A stretch of DNA of 64,000 nt from Castanea sativa (GCF_040712315.1 NC_134013.1:30353001-30417000); one strand, 5' to 3'; positions 1-12,555 are shown, counted from the first letter of the stretch. The notes: generated by a model not told the origin, from the letters alone. Made by a program: numbers and translations.

Positions 1-472
1 GATAACATATTGGATGATGTGATATGAATGTTGGCCACCATAATCTAGAAGACCAAATTCACCGAGCAAGGTGGGTGTCTAACACCTTCCCACCTTGTAA
101 CATGGCTTCCAAACTCAGATCAAGGGTTGATAGACTAATTTTTGTCCTTGTAATTTTCAATTTCTATATTGTAACTAGGAAATAAGGCTATGTACTTTAT
201 CTAAGATTGTATTTAGGACCAAAGCCATGTAATTTTCCTATGATCAACGTAAATTCAATTGAAAATTAACAAAATGAGGAATTTTTCAATTTTAGTTTTC
301 TTAGTTATCCCAATAATTAAATAAGTGGCGACTCCATTGCAAAACCCCTAATCTAAAGTGGAAAATACAACTAGTCGAACCTCTATTTTGAGAGGCAATA
401 ACACGACTTCACCCATTCACGTGGGTTTGGCTCACACATCATAAAAATGGGTCGGGGGCGCGGTCTCTCACA
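1..472 (+). repeat. 3' end of a large LTR (retrotransposon remnant)
   Basis: This stretch matches the LTR interiors at about 1915-2285 and 7960-8431, including the shared phrase GATAACATATTGGATGATG and the closing block ending CTCACA at 472. It is therefore the 3' end of an LTR whose start lies outside the window. Only 4 bases (473-476) separate its CA end from the next LTR start, so two LTRs of one family abut with no PBS or internal region between them. Confidence 0.75.
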
Positions 473-476
473 GTTC

Positions 477-2290
477 TGTTGACACCCCATTTTGCAACCT
501 ACATCTAACCTCACATGAAGGATAAAATGGTAATTTCATCTTGGGAATATGTATCTAGATTCTGGTCATTAGATGTTTAATCTCATTTCACCAAAATGAT
601 CTTGATGTTGTAACGATCAAATTGATTGGTCATAAGCCCTAATCAGATCATTAGATTGAAAGTTATCATCAAATCAAGTTTTAATGACTGAGATGCACTA
701 TCACAAATTGAGTCCGACTATATGTGATTACGAACAATTGATTCCAATTGGTTATAATTATAATCAATTTGAGATTAATGATGTGTCATAATTTGATTGG
801 TTAAGACTACATTTTATGGTAAGGTTGCACACACCTAATTAATTAGATAGTTAAACATTAATTATTCAATGAGTAATTTGTGCAATTATCTTTTAATTAG
901 AGTAAATTTGGAACCAATTAAGTCTTAAATGGGAGTGATTGGAGCCATTTAATGTTAATTTGGAGTTAATTTAGAACCTATTAATGTTAATTGTGCTGAA
1001 ACCATTTTCTAACAAATGACCTCTGCTCACCATTTCATTAATATCTCTCAGAATATTTTGAATCTGTGAATGAGATTATTTGTCCTAGAAACTAGATATC
1101 TGGGGCCTCAATTTGAGCATAAAAATGAGACAATCCCGATCAGAATTGAGTCAAATATGTTTTTTCGAAGTGGGCTCTACAGGCTGTTACAGCAGATACT
1201 AAAAAACCGAATTTTGGCTTACTCCTCACTCTCACCAATCTCTACATTTAATGCACTAGATTTCCCCCAAGGCTAAAATGAGGTCTAGGTTCATGATTCT
1301 TTGTCAACCCTCATCAAATGGAATTCCATTCATATTTCTTCCGCCACTACTATATAAACCCCCCTCACCTTCATTCCAAGACACAAAAAATCCCCTCTCT
1401 TCCCCTCTCTGAAGTTCTAGTGAAATTAAGTGGTATTGTCATATCTTGGTCTTCCTGAGACTCACTCTTCCTCTCCTAACTCTTCTTTTACTCCACCCTT
1501 TGGACCTCTACTAAGAATGTCCTCCTCCCCCATATGGATCTTGCATGAAGGTATAATCTATTTCCTTAACTTTTTTTTTTTTTTGTCATAATGAGAATTT
1601 AGGATTAAAGCATGATAATAACTATTTAAATTCCCTTGAATATATTTGAATGTTCTTAAATGTTCTTATGTTTTTTTCACATGTTCTTGGTTGTTCATCA
1701 CATATTCACACATAACACTAGTTTTAATCTTAAATCCACATCAAAAATATGAAAAACATGTTTGTTTCATAATTCTTTCAAATCCATGAATCTAGGTTAT
1801 CACCATCCACACACATTCATTAGAATTTATTTTTCAATCCAAATGAAATGCTTAATAAATTGAATTAGGGTTTATCACATGCACACACTTTAAATTCAAC
1901 ATGCAAATTGATTGATAACATATTGGATGATGTAATATGAATGTTGGATACCATAATCTAGAAGACCAGTTTCACCAGGCAAGGTGGGTGTCTAACACCT
2001 TCCCACCTTGTAACATAGCCTCCAAACTTAGATCAAGGGTTGATAGACCAATGTTTATTCTTGTAATTTTCAATTTCTAGATTGTAAACGGGAAACAAAG
2101 TTATGTACTTTATCTTAGATTGTATCTAGGACCAAAGTCATGTAATTTTCTTATGATCAATGTCAATTCAATTGAAAATTATTAAAATGAGGAATTTTTC
2201 AATTTTGGTTTTCTTACTTATTCGAATAATTAAATAAGTGAAGACACCATTGTAAAACCCTTAATTTAATGGGGACAACATAACTAGTCG
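477..2290 (+). repeat. LTR copy, truncated at its right end
   Basis: It begins TGTTGACACCCCATTTTG and aligns along its length with 4872-5640 plus 6656-8431. A TATA-like CTATATAAACC lies near 1350, followed by a pyrimidine-rich leader, as expected of an LTR promoter. The copy stops at about 2290, roughly 150 bp short of the CTCACA end seen elsewhere, where minisatellite begins. The TGTTGACACC start and near 2-kb length resemble Tat/Ogre-like Ty3/gypsy or LARD-type elements. That family placement is inference, because no coding domain is present. Confidence 0.75.
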
Positions 2291-4580
2291 ACTCCAGTAA
2301 CCCTTGGTCCTCTGAAAATATGTGTCAAGATATAGAACCTTTGTTCCTCTGAAAACATTAACCAAAGCCCCCCCCCCCCAAAAAAAACTCTTGGTTCTCT
2401 GAAAACATGAGCCAAAGAAATCCTAGGTCCTCCGAAAACATTAGCTAGGATCCAGAAACCCTTGGTCCTCTGAAAACATGAGCCAAGATCCAGAACCAAT
2501 GTTCCTTTGAAAACATGAGCCAAAGCATAAAAAAAATAAAATAAAATAAAATCCTTGATCCTCTGAAATATGAGCCAAAGCCCAAAAAAAAAAAAAAACT
2601 CTTGGTACTCTTAAAACATGAGCCAAGATCCAGAGCCTTTAGTCCTCTGAAAACATGAGTCAAAGACCAAAAATCCTAAGTCCTCTGAAACCATGAGCCG
2701 GGATCTAGAAACCCATGATCCTTTGAAAACATAAGCCAAGATCTAAAACATTTGGTCCTCTGAAAACATGAGCCAAAGCCTAAGAAAAAAAAAAAAAAAA
2801 CCTTGGTCCTCTAAAAACAAGAGCTAAAAACCAGAACCTTTGGTCCTCAGAAAACATGAGCCAAATCCCAAAAATCCTAGATCCTCTGAAAACATGATCT
2901 AGGATCCAGAAACCATTGGTCCTCTAAAAACAAGAGACAAGATCTAGAAGCTTTGATCCTCTAAAAACATGAGTCAAAGCCCAAAAATCCTAGGTCCTCT
3001 TAAAACATGAGCCAGGATCCAGAAACCCTAGGTCCTCTGAAAACATGAGCCAAAATTCAGAACATTTAGTACTTTGAAATCATGAGCCAAAGTCCAAAAA
3101 CCCTAAGTCCTCTAAAAACATTAGCTAGGATCCGAAAACCCTCAGTCTTAGAAAACATAAGCCATGATCCATAACCTTTGGTCCTCTGAAAACTTGACCC
3201 AAAGCCCAAAAAAAAAAAAAAACCCTTAGTCCTTTGAAAAGATGAGCTAAGATCCAGAACCTTTGGTCCTCTGAAAACATTAGCCAAAGCCCAAATTCCT
3301 AAGTCCTCTGAAAACATGAGCCAGGATTCAGAAACCCTTGGTCCTCTGAAAACATGAGCCCAGATCTAGAACCTTTGGTCCTTTGAAAACATGAGCCAAA
3401 GTCCAAAAAAAAAAAAAACCCTTGGTCCTCTGAAAATATGAGCCAAAAATCAGATCCTTTGATCCTTTAAAAACATGAGCCAAAGCCCAAAAATCCTATC
3501 TCTTCTGAAAACATGAGCCAGGATCCAAAAACCCTTGGTACTCTAAAAACATAAGCCAAGATCCAGAACCTTTGGTCCTCTATAAACATGAGCCAAATCC
3601 CAAAAAAAAAAAAAAAACCCATGGTCCTCTGAAAACATTAGCCAAGATTCAGAACCTTTGGTCCTTTTAAAACATGATCCAAAACCCAAAAATTCTAGGT
3701 CCTCTGAAAAAATTTGCTAGGATCCAGAAACCCTTGGTCCTCTGAAAACATGAGCCAAGATCTAGAGCCTTTGATCCTCTAAAAACATGAGCCAAAGCCC
3801 AATAATCCTAGATCCTAGGTCTTTTGAAAACATGAGCCAAGATCCAGAAACCATTGGTCCTCTGAAAACATGAACCATGATCCTAAACCATTGGTCGTCT
3901 GAAAACATGAGACAAGACCCAAAAAACCTTGGTCCTCTAAAAACATGAGCCAAGATCACAAACCTTTGGTCCTCTGAAAACATGAGCCAAAGCCCAAAAA
4001 TCCTAAGTCCTCTGAAAACATGAGCCAGGATCCAGAAACCCTTGGTCCTCTGAAAACATGAGCCAAAGCCCAAAAATTCTAAATCCTCTAGAAACATGAG
4101 CCAGGATCCAGAAACCCTTCATCCTCAGAAAACATGAGGCAAGATCCGAAACCTTTGGTCCTCTGAAAACATGAGCCAAAGCCCAGAAAACCCTTGGTCC
4201 TCTGAAAACATGAGCTAAGATCCTGAACCTTTGGTCCTCTAATAACATGAGCCAAAACCCAAAAATCCTAGATCCTCTGAAAACATGAGCCAGGATCTAG
4301 AAACCCTTGGTGTTTTGAAAACATGAGTCAAGATTCTAGAACCTTTGGTCCTCCAAAAACATGAGCCAAAGCCCAAAAATCCTAAGTCATCTGGAAACAT
4401 GAGCTAGGATCCTAAACCTTTGGTCATCTGAAAACGTGAGCCAAGGCCAAAAAATCCCTTGGTCCTCTAATAACATGAGCCAAGATCCCAAACCTTTGGT
4501 CCTTTGAAAACATGAGCCAAAGCCCAAAAATCCTAGGTCCTTTGAAAACATGAGCTAGGATCCAGAACCTTTGGTCCTCT
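2291..4580. repeat. Minisatellite array A (about 38-bp units)
   Basis: Roughly 60 degenerate copies of a unit built on GGTCCTCTGAAAACATGAGC. Three linkers recur between cores: one like AGATCCAGAACCTTT, one like AAAGCCCAAAAATCCTA, and one like AGGATCCAGAAACCCTT. The array therefore has a loose higher-order pattern of about 115 bp. Several units carry A-runs of 8-17 bases. Open frames on the minus strand here are translations of the repeat, not genes. The array lies in what should be the internal region of the LTR element. Confidence 0.92.
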
Positions 4581-4871
4581 GAAACGTATGACTAGAATCT
4601 CCATATTTTCTTGACCTCAAGTAAGCATGTCTTGTACTCATTCAAAAAAAAAATTGCCTGCATGAACTACGTTTAGACCTAAAACTCCCACCAAGAGGTA
4701 TGTAGGCAATCTCCCTCGAGATTTGATACGCATTTTGATCCACAACATGACCGTCTGCATTTTTATCTACATGCCTCATACATTCACCATGGTTAAATAC
4801 TGATTGCAAAGTTAGGTGTCTCTTTCATACATTGACATTCACTTTTCAAGCTCTGCAAAAGAGGGGCATTC
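4581..4871 (+). mobile_element. 3' internal region of the LTR element with polypurine tract
   Basis: Unique sequence follows the minisatellite and ends in the purine-rich tract AAAAGAGGGGCATTC (4857-4871), directly before an LTR start at 4872. This is the normal position of the polypurine tract that primes plus-strand synthesis. The first part (about 4590-4655) recurs at about 6580-6655, so both minisatellite blocks end in the same internal sequence. No coding capacity is visible. Confidence 0.75.
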
Positions 4872-5640
4872 TTTTGACACCCCATTTTGTAACCCGGATT
4901 TAACCTCACATGGAGGATAAAAGGGTAATTTCGCCTTGAAAATACGCATCTTGATTCTGATCATTAGATCATTAATCTCATTTCACCAAAATGATCTTGA
5001 TGTTGTAATGATCAAATCGATTGGTCATAAGCCCTAATCGGACCATCAAATTGAAAGTTATCATCAAATCAAGTTTTAATGACCGAGATTTACTGTCACA
5101 AATTGAGTCCGACTATATGTGATTATGAACAATTAATTCCAATTGGTTATAATTATAATCAATTTGAGATTAATGATGTGTTATAATTTGATTGGTTAGG
5201 ACTACATTTTATGGTAAGGTTGCACACACGTAATTAATTAGATAGTTAAATATTAATTATTCAATGAGTAATTTGTGCAATTATCTTTGAATTAGAGTAA
5301 TTTTGGACCCAATTAAGTTTGAAATGAGAGTGATTGGAGCCATTTAATATTAATTGGGAGCTAATTTGGACCTAATAATGTTAATTGTACTGAAACCATT
5401 TTCTAACAAATGACTTCTGCTCACCATTTCATCGACATCTCATAGAATATTTTGAATCTGTAAATGAGGTTAATTTTCCTAGAAACTAGACATCTGGGGT
5501 TTCACTTTGAGCACAAGAATGAGGCAATTATGATCAAAATTGAGTCATATATGATATTTCAAAGTTGGCTCTTCAGGCTGTTACAACAGCAACGAGAAAA
5601 CCGAATTTGGCTTACTCCTCACTCCCACTAATCTCTACAT
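4872..5640 (+). repeat. 5' part of a second LTR, broken by minisatellite
   Basis: It starts TTTTGACACCCC, a one-base variant of the TGTTGACACC terminus at 477, and matches 477-1260 almost throughout. At about 5640, within the phrase ending CTCTACAT, it switches abruptly into minisatellite units. The break falls inside the LTR and not at an element boundary, so it arose by rearrangement or repeat transfer rather than by insertion. Confidence 0.8.
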
Positions 5641-6575
5641 TTGGTCCTTAGAAAACATGAGCCAAATCCCAAAAATCCTAGGTCCTCTAAAAACTTGATC
5701 CTGGATCCAGAAACCCTTGGTCCTCTAAAAACATAAGCCAAGATCCACAACCTTTGGTCCTCTGAAAACATAAGCCAAAGCCCAAAAAATCCTAGGTCCT
5801 CTTAAAACATGAGCTAGGATCCAGAAGCCCTTGGCCCTTAGAAAACATGAGCAAAAATCCAGAACCTTTGGTACTTTGAAAACATGAGGCAAAGTCCAAA
5901 AATCCTAGGTCCTCTGAAACATGAGCTAGGATCCAGAAACCCTTGGTCTTAGAAAACATGAGCCATTATCCAGAACCTTTGATCCTCTAAAAACATGAGC
6001 CAAAGCCCAAAAAAAAAAAACCTTGGTCCTTTGAAAACATAAGCTAAGATCCAGAACCTTTGGTCCTCTAAAAACATAAGCCAAAGCCCAAAAATCCTAA
6101 GTCCTCTGAAAACATGAGCCAATATCTAGAACCTTTGGTCCTCTGAAAACATGAGCCAAAGTCCAAAAAAAAAAAAAAAAACCCGTTGGTTCTCTGAAAA
6201 CATAAGCCAAAAACCAGATCCTTTGGTCCTCTGAAAACATGAGTCAAAGCCCAAAAATCCTAGGTCCTCTAAAAACATGAGCCAAGATCTAGAAACTATT
6301 GGTCCTCTGAAAAACATAAGCCATGATCCAGAACCTTTGGTCCTCCGAAAACATGAGTCAAAGCCTAAAAATCCTAGGTCCTCTGAAAACTTGAGCTAGG
6401 ATCTTGAACCTTTGGTCATCTGAAAACATGAACCAATGCCCAAAAAACCCTTGGTCCTCTAATAACATGAGCCAAGATCTCGAACCTTTGGTTCTTTGAA
6501 AACATGAGCCAAAACCCAAAAATCCTAGGTCCTCTGAAAACATGAGCCAAAATTTAGAACCTTTGGTCCTATGAA
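5641..6575. repeat. Minisatellite array B (about 38-bp units)
   Basis: About 25 units of the same family as array A, with the same three linker types. It is followed by the same internal sequence as array A (CATATTTTCTTGACCTCAAG), but that sequence runs only about 80 bp before jumping into LTR interior. Confidence 0.9.
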
Positions 6576-8431
6576 ATGCATAACTAGAATCTCCATATTT
6601 TCTTGACCTCAAGTAAGCATGTCTTGTTCTCATTCAAAAAAAAATTTGCCTGCATGATCAAATCGACTGGTCATAAGCCCTAATCGGACCATCAAATTGA
6701 AAGTTATCATCAAATCAAATTTTAATGGCCGAGATCCACTATTACAAATTGAGTCCGACTATATGTGATTATGAACAATTGATTCTAATTGGTTATAATT
6801 ACAATCAATTTGAGATTAATGATGTGTCATAATTTGATTAGTTAGGACTACATTTTATGGTAAGGTTGCACACACCTAATTAATTAGATAGTTAAACATT
6901 AATTATTCAATGAGTAATTTATGCAACTATCTTTGAATTAGAGTAATTTTGGAACCAATTAAGTCTTAAATGGGAGTGATTGGAGCCATTTAATGTTAAT
7001 TGGGAGCTAATTTGGACCTATTAATGTTAATTGTGCTGAAACCATTTTCTAACAAATGACATCTGCTCACCATTTCATCAATATCTCTCAGAATATTTTG
7101 AATATGTAAATGAGGTTAATTTTCCTAGAAACTAGACATTCGGGGCTTCACTTTGAGCACAAGAACGAGACAATTACGATCAAAATTGAGTCATATATGA
7201 TTTTTCAACATTGGCTCTACAGGCTATTACAGCAGCTACAGGAAAACCGAATTTGACTTGCTCCTCACTCCCACCAATCTCTACATTTAATGCACTAGAT
7301 TTCCCACAAGGCTAAAATGAGGTCTAGGTTGATGATTCTTTGTCAACTCTCATCAAATGGTCTTCCATTCATATTTCCTCCACCACTCCTATATAAACCC
7401 CCCCCCCCCCTTTCCTTCATTCCAAGACAAAAAAAACCCCCTCTCCTCCCCTCTCTGAAGTTCTAGTGAAGTTGAGTGGTCTTGTCATATCTTGGTCTTC
7501 ATGAGACTCACTCTTCCTCTCCTAACTCTTCTTTTTCTCCACCCTTAAGACCTCTACCAAGTGTCTCCTCCTCCACCACATGGATCTTGCTTGAAGATAT
7601 AATTCATTTCCCTAACTTTTTTTTTTTTTTGTCATAATGAGAATTTAGAATTAAAGCATGATAATAACTATTTAAATTCCCTTGAATATGTTTGAATGTT
7701 CTTAAATGTTCTTATGTTTTCTTCACATGTTCTTAGTTGTTCATCATATGTTCACACATAACACTAGTTTTAATCTTAAATCCACATCAAAAATATGAAA
7801 AACATGTTTGTTTCATAATTCCTTCAAATCCTTGAATCTAGATTATCACCATCCACACACATTCACTAGAATTTATTTTTCAATCCAAATGAAATGCTTA
7901 ATAAATTGAATTAGGGTTTATCACATTCACACACTTTAAATTCAACATGCAAATTGATTGATAACATATTGGATGATGTGATATGAATGTTGGCCATCAT
8001 AGTCTAGAAGACCGGTTTCACCAGGCAAGGTGGGTGCCTAATACCTTCCCACTTTGTAACATAACCTCCGAACCTAGATCAAGGTTTGATAGACCATTGT
8101 TTATCCTTGTAATTTTCAATTTCTAGATTGTTACTAGGAAATAAAGCTATGTACTTTATCATAGATTGTATCTAGGACCAAAGCCATGTAATTTTCCTAT
8201 GATCAATGTAAATTAAATTGAAAATTAATAAAATGGGAAATTTTTCAATTTTGGTTTTCTTATTTATCCCAATAATTAAATAAGTGGCGACTCCATTGTA
8301 AAACCTTCAATCTAAATGGGAAAATATAACTAGTCGAACCTCCATTTTGAGAGGCAATAACATGACTCCACCCATTCACGTGGGTTTGGCCCACACATCA
8401 TAAAAATGGGCCAGGGGTGCGGTTTCTCACA
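6576..8431 (+). repeat. Internal fragment fused to the 3' part of an LTR
   Basis: The first 80 bp are internal sequence. At about 6655, around the shared bases ATGATCAAATCG, the sequence joins LTR interior equivalent to about 5008 and then runs to the CTCACA end at 8431. The LTR promoter region recurs (CTATATAAACC near 7390). The missing PPT and LTR start point to a deletion at short homology. Together with 4872-5640 this would make one LTR interrupted by array B. Confidence 0.75.
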
Positions 8432-9789
8432 AATCCATTTTTATTTTAAGAAAAACTTAGATCTACATCTAAGAAAGATGTAGATCTATTTTGTTTTGAA
8501 GAAAAATTCAGATCTACATCCTATAAAGATGTAGATCTGTTTTGTTTTGAAGAAAAAGAGTTAATTGCATGCAAATCTTTAAAGCTGAGAAACAAATTAT
8601 AGCAACAATAAAAAAAAGATCATATTTTCACAATTTACATTAACAAGTAAGCATATGAATGTTTAAAAAAATAAGAGAGCATGCATCATCACAATTAAAG
8701 AAACATAAGAACAAAAAGGCTTAAAGAACAACCTCTTGCATGAGCACATTTTGTTCTTGAAAGGATGTTTTAGGGTTCAAAAAAATTTGTTCAATTCTCT
8801 TTGAAACCTAAAAACCCTAATTTAGGCAACAATACTCAGAGAATGGATCAGGAAATATGAGTGATCAGGAAGTATGCCTCTCAGAGCGTAGCCGAAAGGT
8901 GTTGAATTATGCAGTTCAGTCTCTATTTATAGAGGTCAAAAATCCCTAAAAAATAAGTATGGACGACTAGAGTTTGAATCTGGACGCATCTTTTTGCGAA
9001 AAGGTTGAAGAGGGTGTGCTTTATCATCACTCGAGGGCCGTTGGGCCAAAGCCCAACCAAGGAAAATTCGGCACTTTGAAAGAGCCGTTCGACATTCCAA
9101 AAGTGCCAAATTGGCTATTGGAGTCCGAACACGCTTTTGTGTTCGGGTGCCAATTGGACTCTCTTTCTAGGGTTTTTTGTCCGATCCTTGTACCTAGACT
9201 CGCTTTCATCCTCCGTCTATGATTTTTTATCTCTTTTTTTTGGATAATTCAGGCTCTTTAAAAAAAAATCTTCTTGAATCAATTATCTTGACCCATTATC
9301 TTGTGAATAAATCCCTTGAAATAGATCTTGATAAAGTTCAGATTATCCACAATTTTATTGTTATCCAATCATCCATTTTATTCCTATGCATGCATCTCTA
9401 TTTTAAACACTAATTATCAACCAATCACAAACTTATTTAATTAATTTTAATTGCTTGACCAATCAGAATTAATTTAAATTAATCGTGTGTGGTCGACTCT
9501 TCCTAAACACAATGCATATGGACCGTGCAAACTTAATTATGGGATATCTTTCAATCCGATGGTCCGATTTGAAAAATAAAAACACATTTATGACCGTTAG
9601 AATCTCAAGATCATTTTCATGATATGTAATAAATGACATGATGCATGTAATGCAAAGACAAAATGATGTATGTAATGCAAGAACAAATAATGCATGTAAT
9701 GCAAGAATGATTTTTTTTTTTTTGTACATGGATGGTCACTCTAGTCATTCTCCTTGATTAAATCATGGGTGCAAAATCGAGTATCTACA
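8432..9789 (-). repeat. Probable solo LTR on the minus strand
   Basis: Read on the minus strand, it begins at 9789 with TGTAGATACTCGATTTTGCA, which resembles plant gypsy LTR starts and the family at 477. A TATA-like CTATAAATAG lies at about 8923-8932, followed by a leader-like stretch. There is no intact gene, and the short open frames at 8974-9222 and 9027-9209 overlap each other on opposite strands. The other terminus is unclear: it abuts the previous LTR end at 8431, and no target duplication was recognised. Confidence 0.45.
8457..8557. repeat. Two tandem copies of a palindrome-bearing 50-bp unit
   Basis: Two adjacent copies each contain AGATCTACATC, then 7 bases, then its exact inverse GATGTAGATCT, then TTTTGTTTTGAAGAAAAA. 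Each copy could form an 11-bp stem hairpin. It sits at the edge of the probable minus-strand LTR. Confidence 0.75.
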
Positions 9790-10507
9790 AAGTGATATAT
9801 AAATAACCGTGTGTATTTTTTTTTTTTTTAAGGAAGAAGGTAAGGTAAGGTAACATGGAATAATGTTTAAAAATGAGATAGAAAAACCAATGGGACATTT
9901 GAATTTATTGATTGGAATAAGAATTGTGATAAGTAAAAAAATTTGAGATTTGAACAAAAGAAAAATGATATACATTAGTGTAGATGGATGGAGATTTGTG
10001 ATAACTATATAGAATTTGGATAACAAAATTTTTGGAATGTTTTAAAGTACTAAAAAAAAAGACCATAGAAATTTCAGAATAAGAATGAGAAGTTTTTACA
10101 TGAGGTAGTGGTTTTTTTTTTTTTTTTCTTTTTTGGAAGAAGTAATTTTTTTTTATAAAGATAATTGAAGTATTTGAGTTCAAATAGATAATAAATACAG
10201 ATAAGAATCAAACATTTGAATACAAATGGGTGGTGAGAATAACCGTTTTTTTTTTTTCCTTTTGTGTGTGAGATAGTATTACTGTTTTAACCTTTTTTTT
10301 TGTTTTTTTTTTAAGAAAAAAAAAAACTAAAGGTTATGTTATTTCAGAGTTTGTATGAGGATATTTTAGTAAACCAAACATCGAAAATGAAACAGGGGAA
10401 TCCATTTATTAATAGTATAGATATGTAATAAAATTTGTAGTTACCCAACATCACTCTATTATGAAATACATATATAATATAACATCAAGTGGAAGACTAT
10501 TGAGTAA
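9790..10507. other. AT-rich stretch without a recognisable gene
   Basis: Long A and T runs (for example near 9820, 10110, 10240 and 10290-10325) dominate. The open frames here are lysine-, serine- and isoleucine-rich with no domain. No RNA gene or transposon terminus was recognised. Confidence 0.6.
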
Positions 10508-10852
10508 TACTCCTCTCAAATTGTTCGGCCTGTATTCCATTTTGGGATGTCCCAAAATGATGTCCTATTTGAAAAGTCAAACACTATTAATTTGTTGACT
10601 TTCCCTTTATGCCCTTAATTTATTTGTGGGAGCATTTTTTAATTTAAAAAAAATTAAAAACCTAAATTTTGAATCCACTATAATCTTTATTCAAATTATA
10701 AAAAATGTTTTAAAATAATTTTTTGATAAATTTGTTTAAGGGTAATTTAGGAAATTTTTAACTTTTTTTAAAAGAGATAAGACAGTTAATGATGTTTTCC
10801 TAAATAATTGGGTTTTTCTAACTAGGCCAAACAATTTGGGATGGAAGGAGTA
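10508..10852. mobile_element. Stowaway-like MITE
   Basis: A 345-bp AT-rich unit with no coding capacity. The left end reads TACTCC...AAATTGTTCGGCC, and the inverted right end reads TACTCC...AAATTGTTTGGCC. Flanking TA dinucleotides and the TACTCCxTCC terminus are hallmarks of Stowaway/Tc1-mariner MITEs. An internal palindrome, ATTTTGGGATGTCCCAAAAT, lies near 10541. It would have been mobilised by a mariner-type transposase in trans. Confidence 0.75.
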
Positions 10853-11873
10853 CAATAATGTGGTACTCTCTCCTCTCACATGAATGATAGATTCTACCAT
10901 AGATTTTGAAAATTCCAAATTAATGGATTAAACGGTTTTGACCCCTAATAGACTTTTTGCTAATTTTAAGCATGTGAACAGTTAGGTCCAATTCTTAAAT
11001 AGCCAATTACATATTGCATGAAAATACACAAAAAGTAGTAATATCACACCTAAACACAAGATGTGTTTACAGAGAAAAACCTGCAACGAGGAAAAGAAAA
11101 ACTCTTCGGGGTGTAGCCTAACAAATGAATCCACAAGAAAGATAGTTGCAATACAATACACTTACAAACCCTCATAGTATATATATACTTATATCCAAGC
11201 TCTCTGCTCCTACTAGCAATCGGCTGCATCAACCCTTTTTCTTCCTAGTCTGAATCTAAAAGTTGAGACGCCAATTGCAAATCCAAGGTAATGGATACTC
11301 CAAGGCCACTTGAAGGTTTTTTGGGATATGATTTGTGATTTCCAACACCAATCACTCAATCCATGATGAACAAGGGTAATTGGGAGTGTTTTGGTTAATC
11401 TCATCTCACAAGGTATGGCAATTTGAAAGGGTGAAAGTAATTAGTCTACTATGGTTTTCTCTCTAGTGAAATGGGTAGTTCTCTCTCTCTCTCTCTCTCT
11501 CTCACGAAATTAGGGTATCAATTTGTTGGTTTTATGAGAAATATAAGGGGTAATTGGAAAGGAACAACAGGTAAATACTGCTTGACCGAAATTCAGACAA
11601 GTTTCTAACAAAACTCTATGCCATGATAGATTTTAAAAGTTTTATTTTGCTCAAAATTTGCCTAACAGTGATATTTCACTTGAGCGAATTTTGCCAACAA
11701 CATTTCCAACTTCAGCATTTGAATCTCTTGTCTCCAATGCAAATACAACTCAAATGAAATGCAATGTGGAGAAATTCGCATATGCAAGAAAAAATTGACA
11801 CATAATTAGTCAACACTAAAAATCTTGTCAAATTCCATTAGTGACACACTATTATATGATAGGAGGGCATACC
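10853..11873. other. Gene-free interval with a (CT)n microsatellite
   Basis: No domain or splice-supported gene was found. A (CT) run lies at about 11480-11504. The short minus-strand frames at 10736-11404 are unsupported. Confidence 0.5.
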
Positions 11874-12555
11874 TAGGGGTGGCAATTCATGTTCACATAT
11901 CAGGTTCGTGTCGGATTGAGTTATGAGTATTATGTTATTTGGGTCAACACGAACTTGACCCATTTAGTAAATGGGTCAGGATTCCTCAACCCTAACATGA
12001 CCTGTTTATTAAACGAGTAACCCAACACGACACGTTTAACCCGTTTAATTAGCAGGTCATGTTAGGGTTGACACAAATGACCTATTTATTAACATGTTTA
12101 ATTAATGGGTCATAACTAACCTGAATAACCCGTTTGATTAATAGGTCATGCCTAACCCAAATAACGTATTATTAATTCTCATATATCTCTTTCTCAAAAA
12201 AAAAAAAAATCTCATATATCTATAATTATATTATTACCATAAATCAAGTAATAAACATCTAGTAATAATATTAAAAGAAAATAATTCTTTTCTTCCTTCA
12301 AAATCAAATTACTAGTCCAAAAGGTTCCAATCCATTCTATCAAATTCAATAATATGTCAAAGTTCCATTAAATATATATATATATATATAAACAAAATTA
12401 TTACATGGCATCCAAGTGTCATATCAAAACCTAAAAGAAATCACAGTTTAAGATTAAAGAACCAAAATGATTACATGACATATCAAAATGCACATGATGG
12501 CAAAATTTATGTCCAACCATCCAAGTTCCAGATCAAAAACTAAAAGACATCCAAA

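Noticed and set aside
2284..6633. Many minus-strand open frames reading MAHVF..., WLMFSED... and similar repeated peptides
   Set aside because: They are translations of the 38-bp minisatellite in three frames. Peptides repeat with the DNA period and have no start context, domain or splice support.
8974..9222. 82-codon plus-strand frame and 60-codon minus-strand counterpart
   Set aside because: They overlap on opposite strands in a probable solo LTR and show no recognisable domain.
10736..11404. Three short minus-strand frames near the MITE and hAT remnant
   Set aside because: No conserved motif, weak composition, and one overlaps the MITE end.
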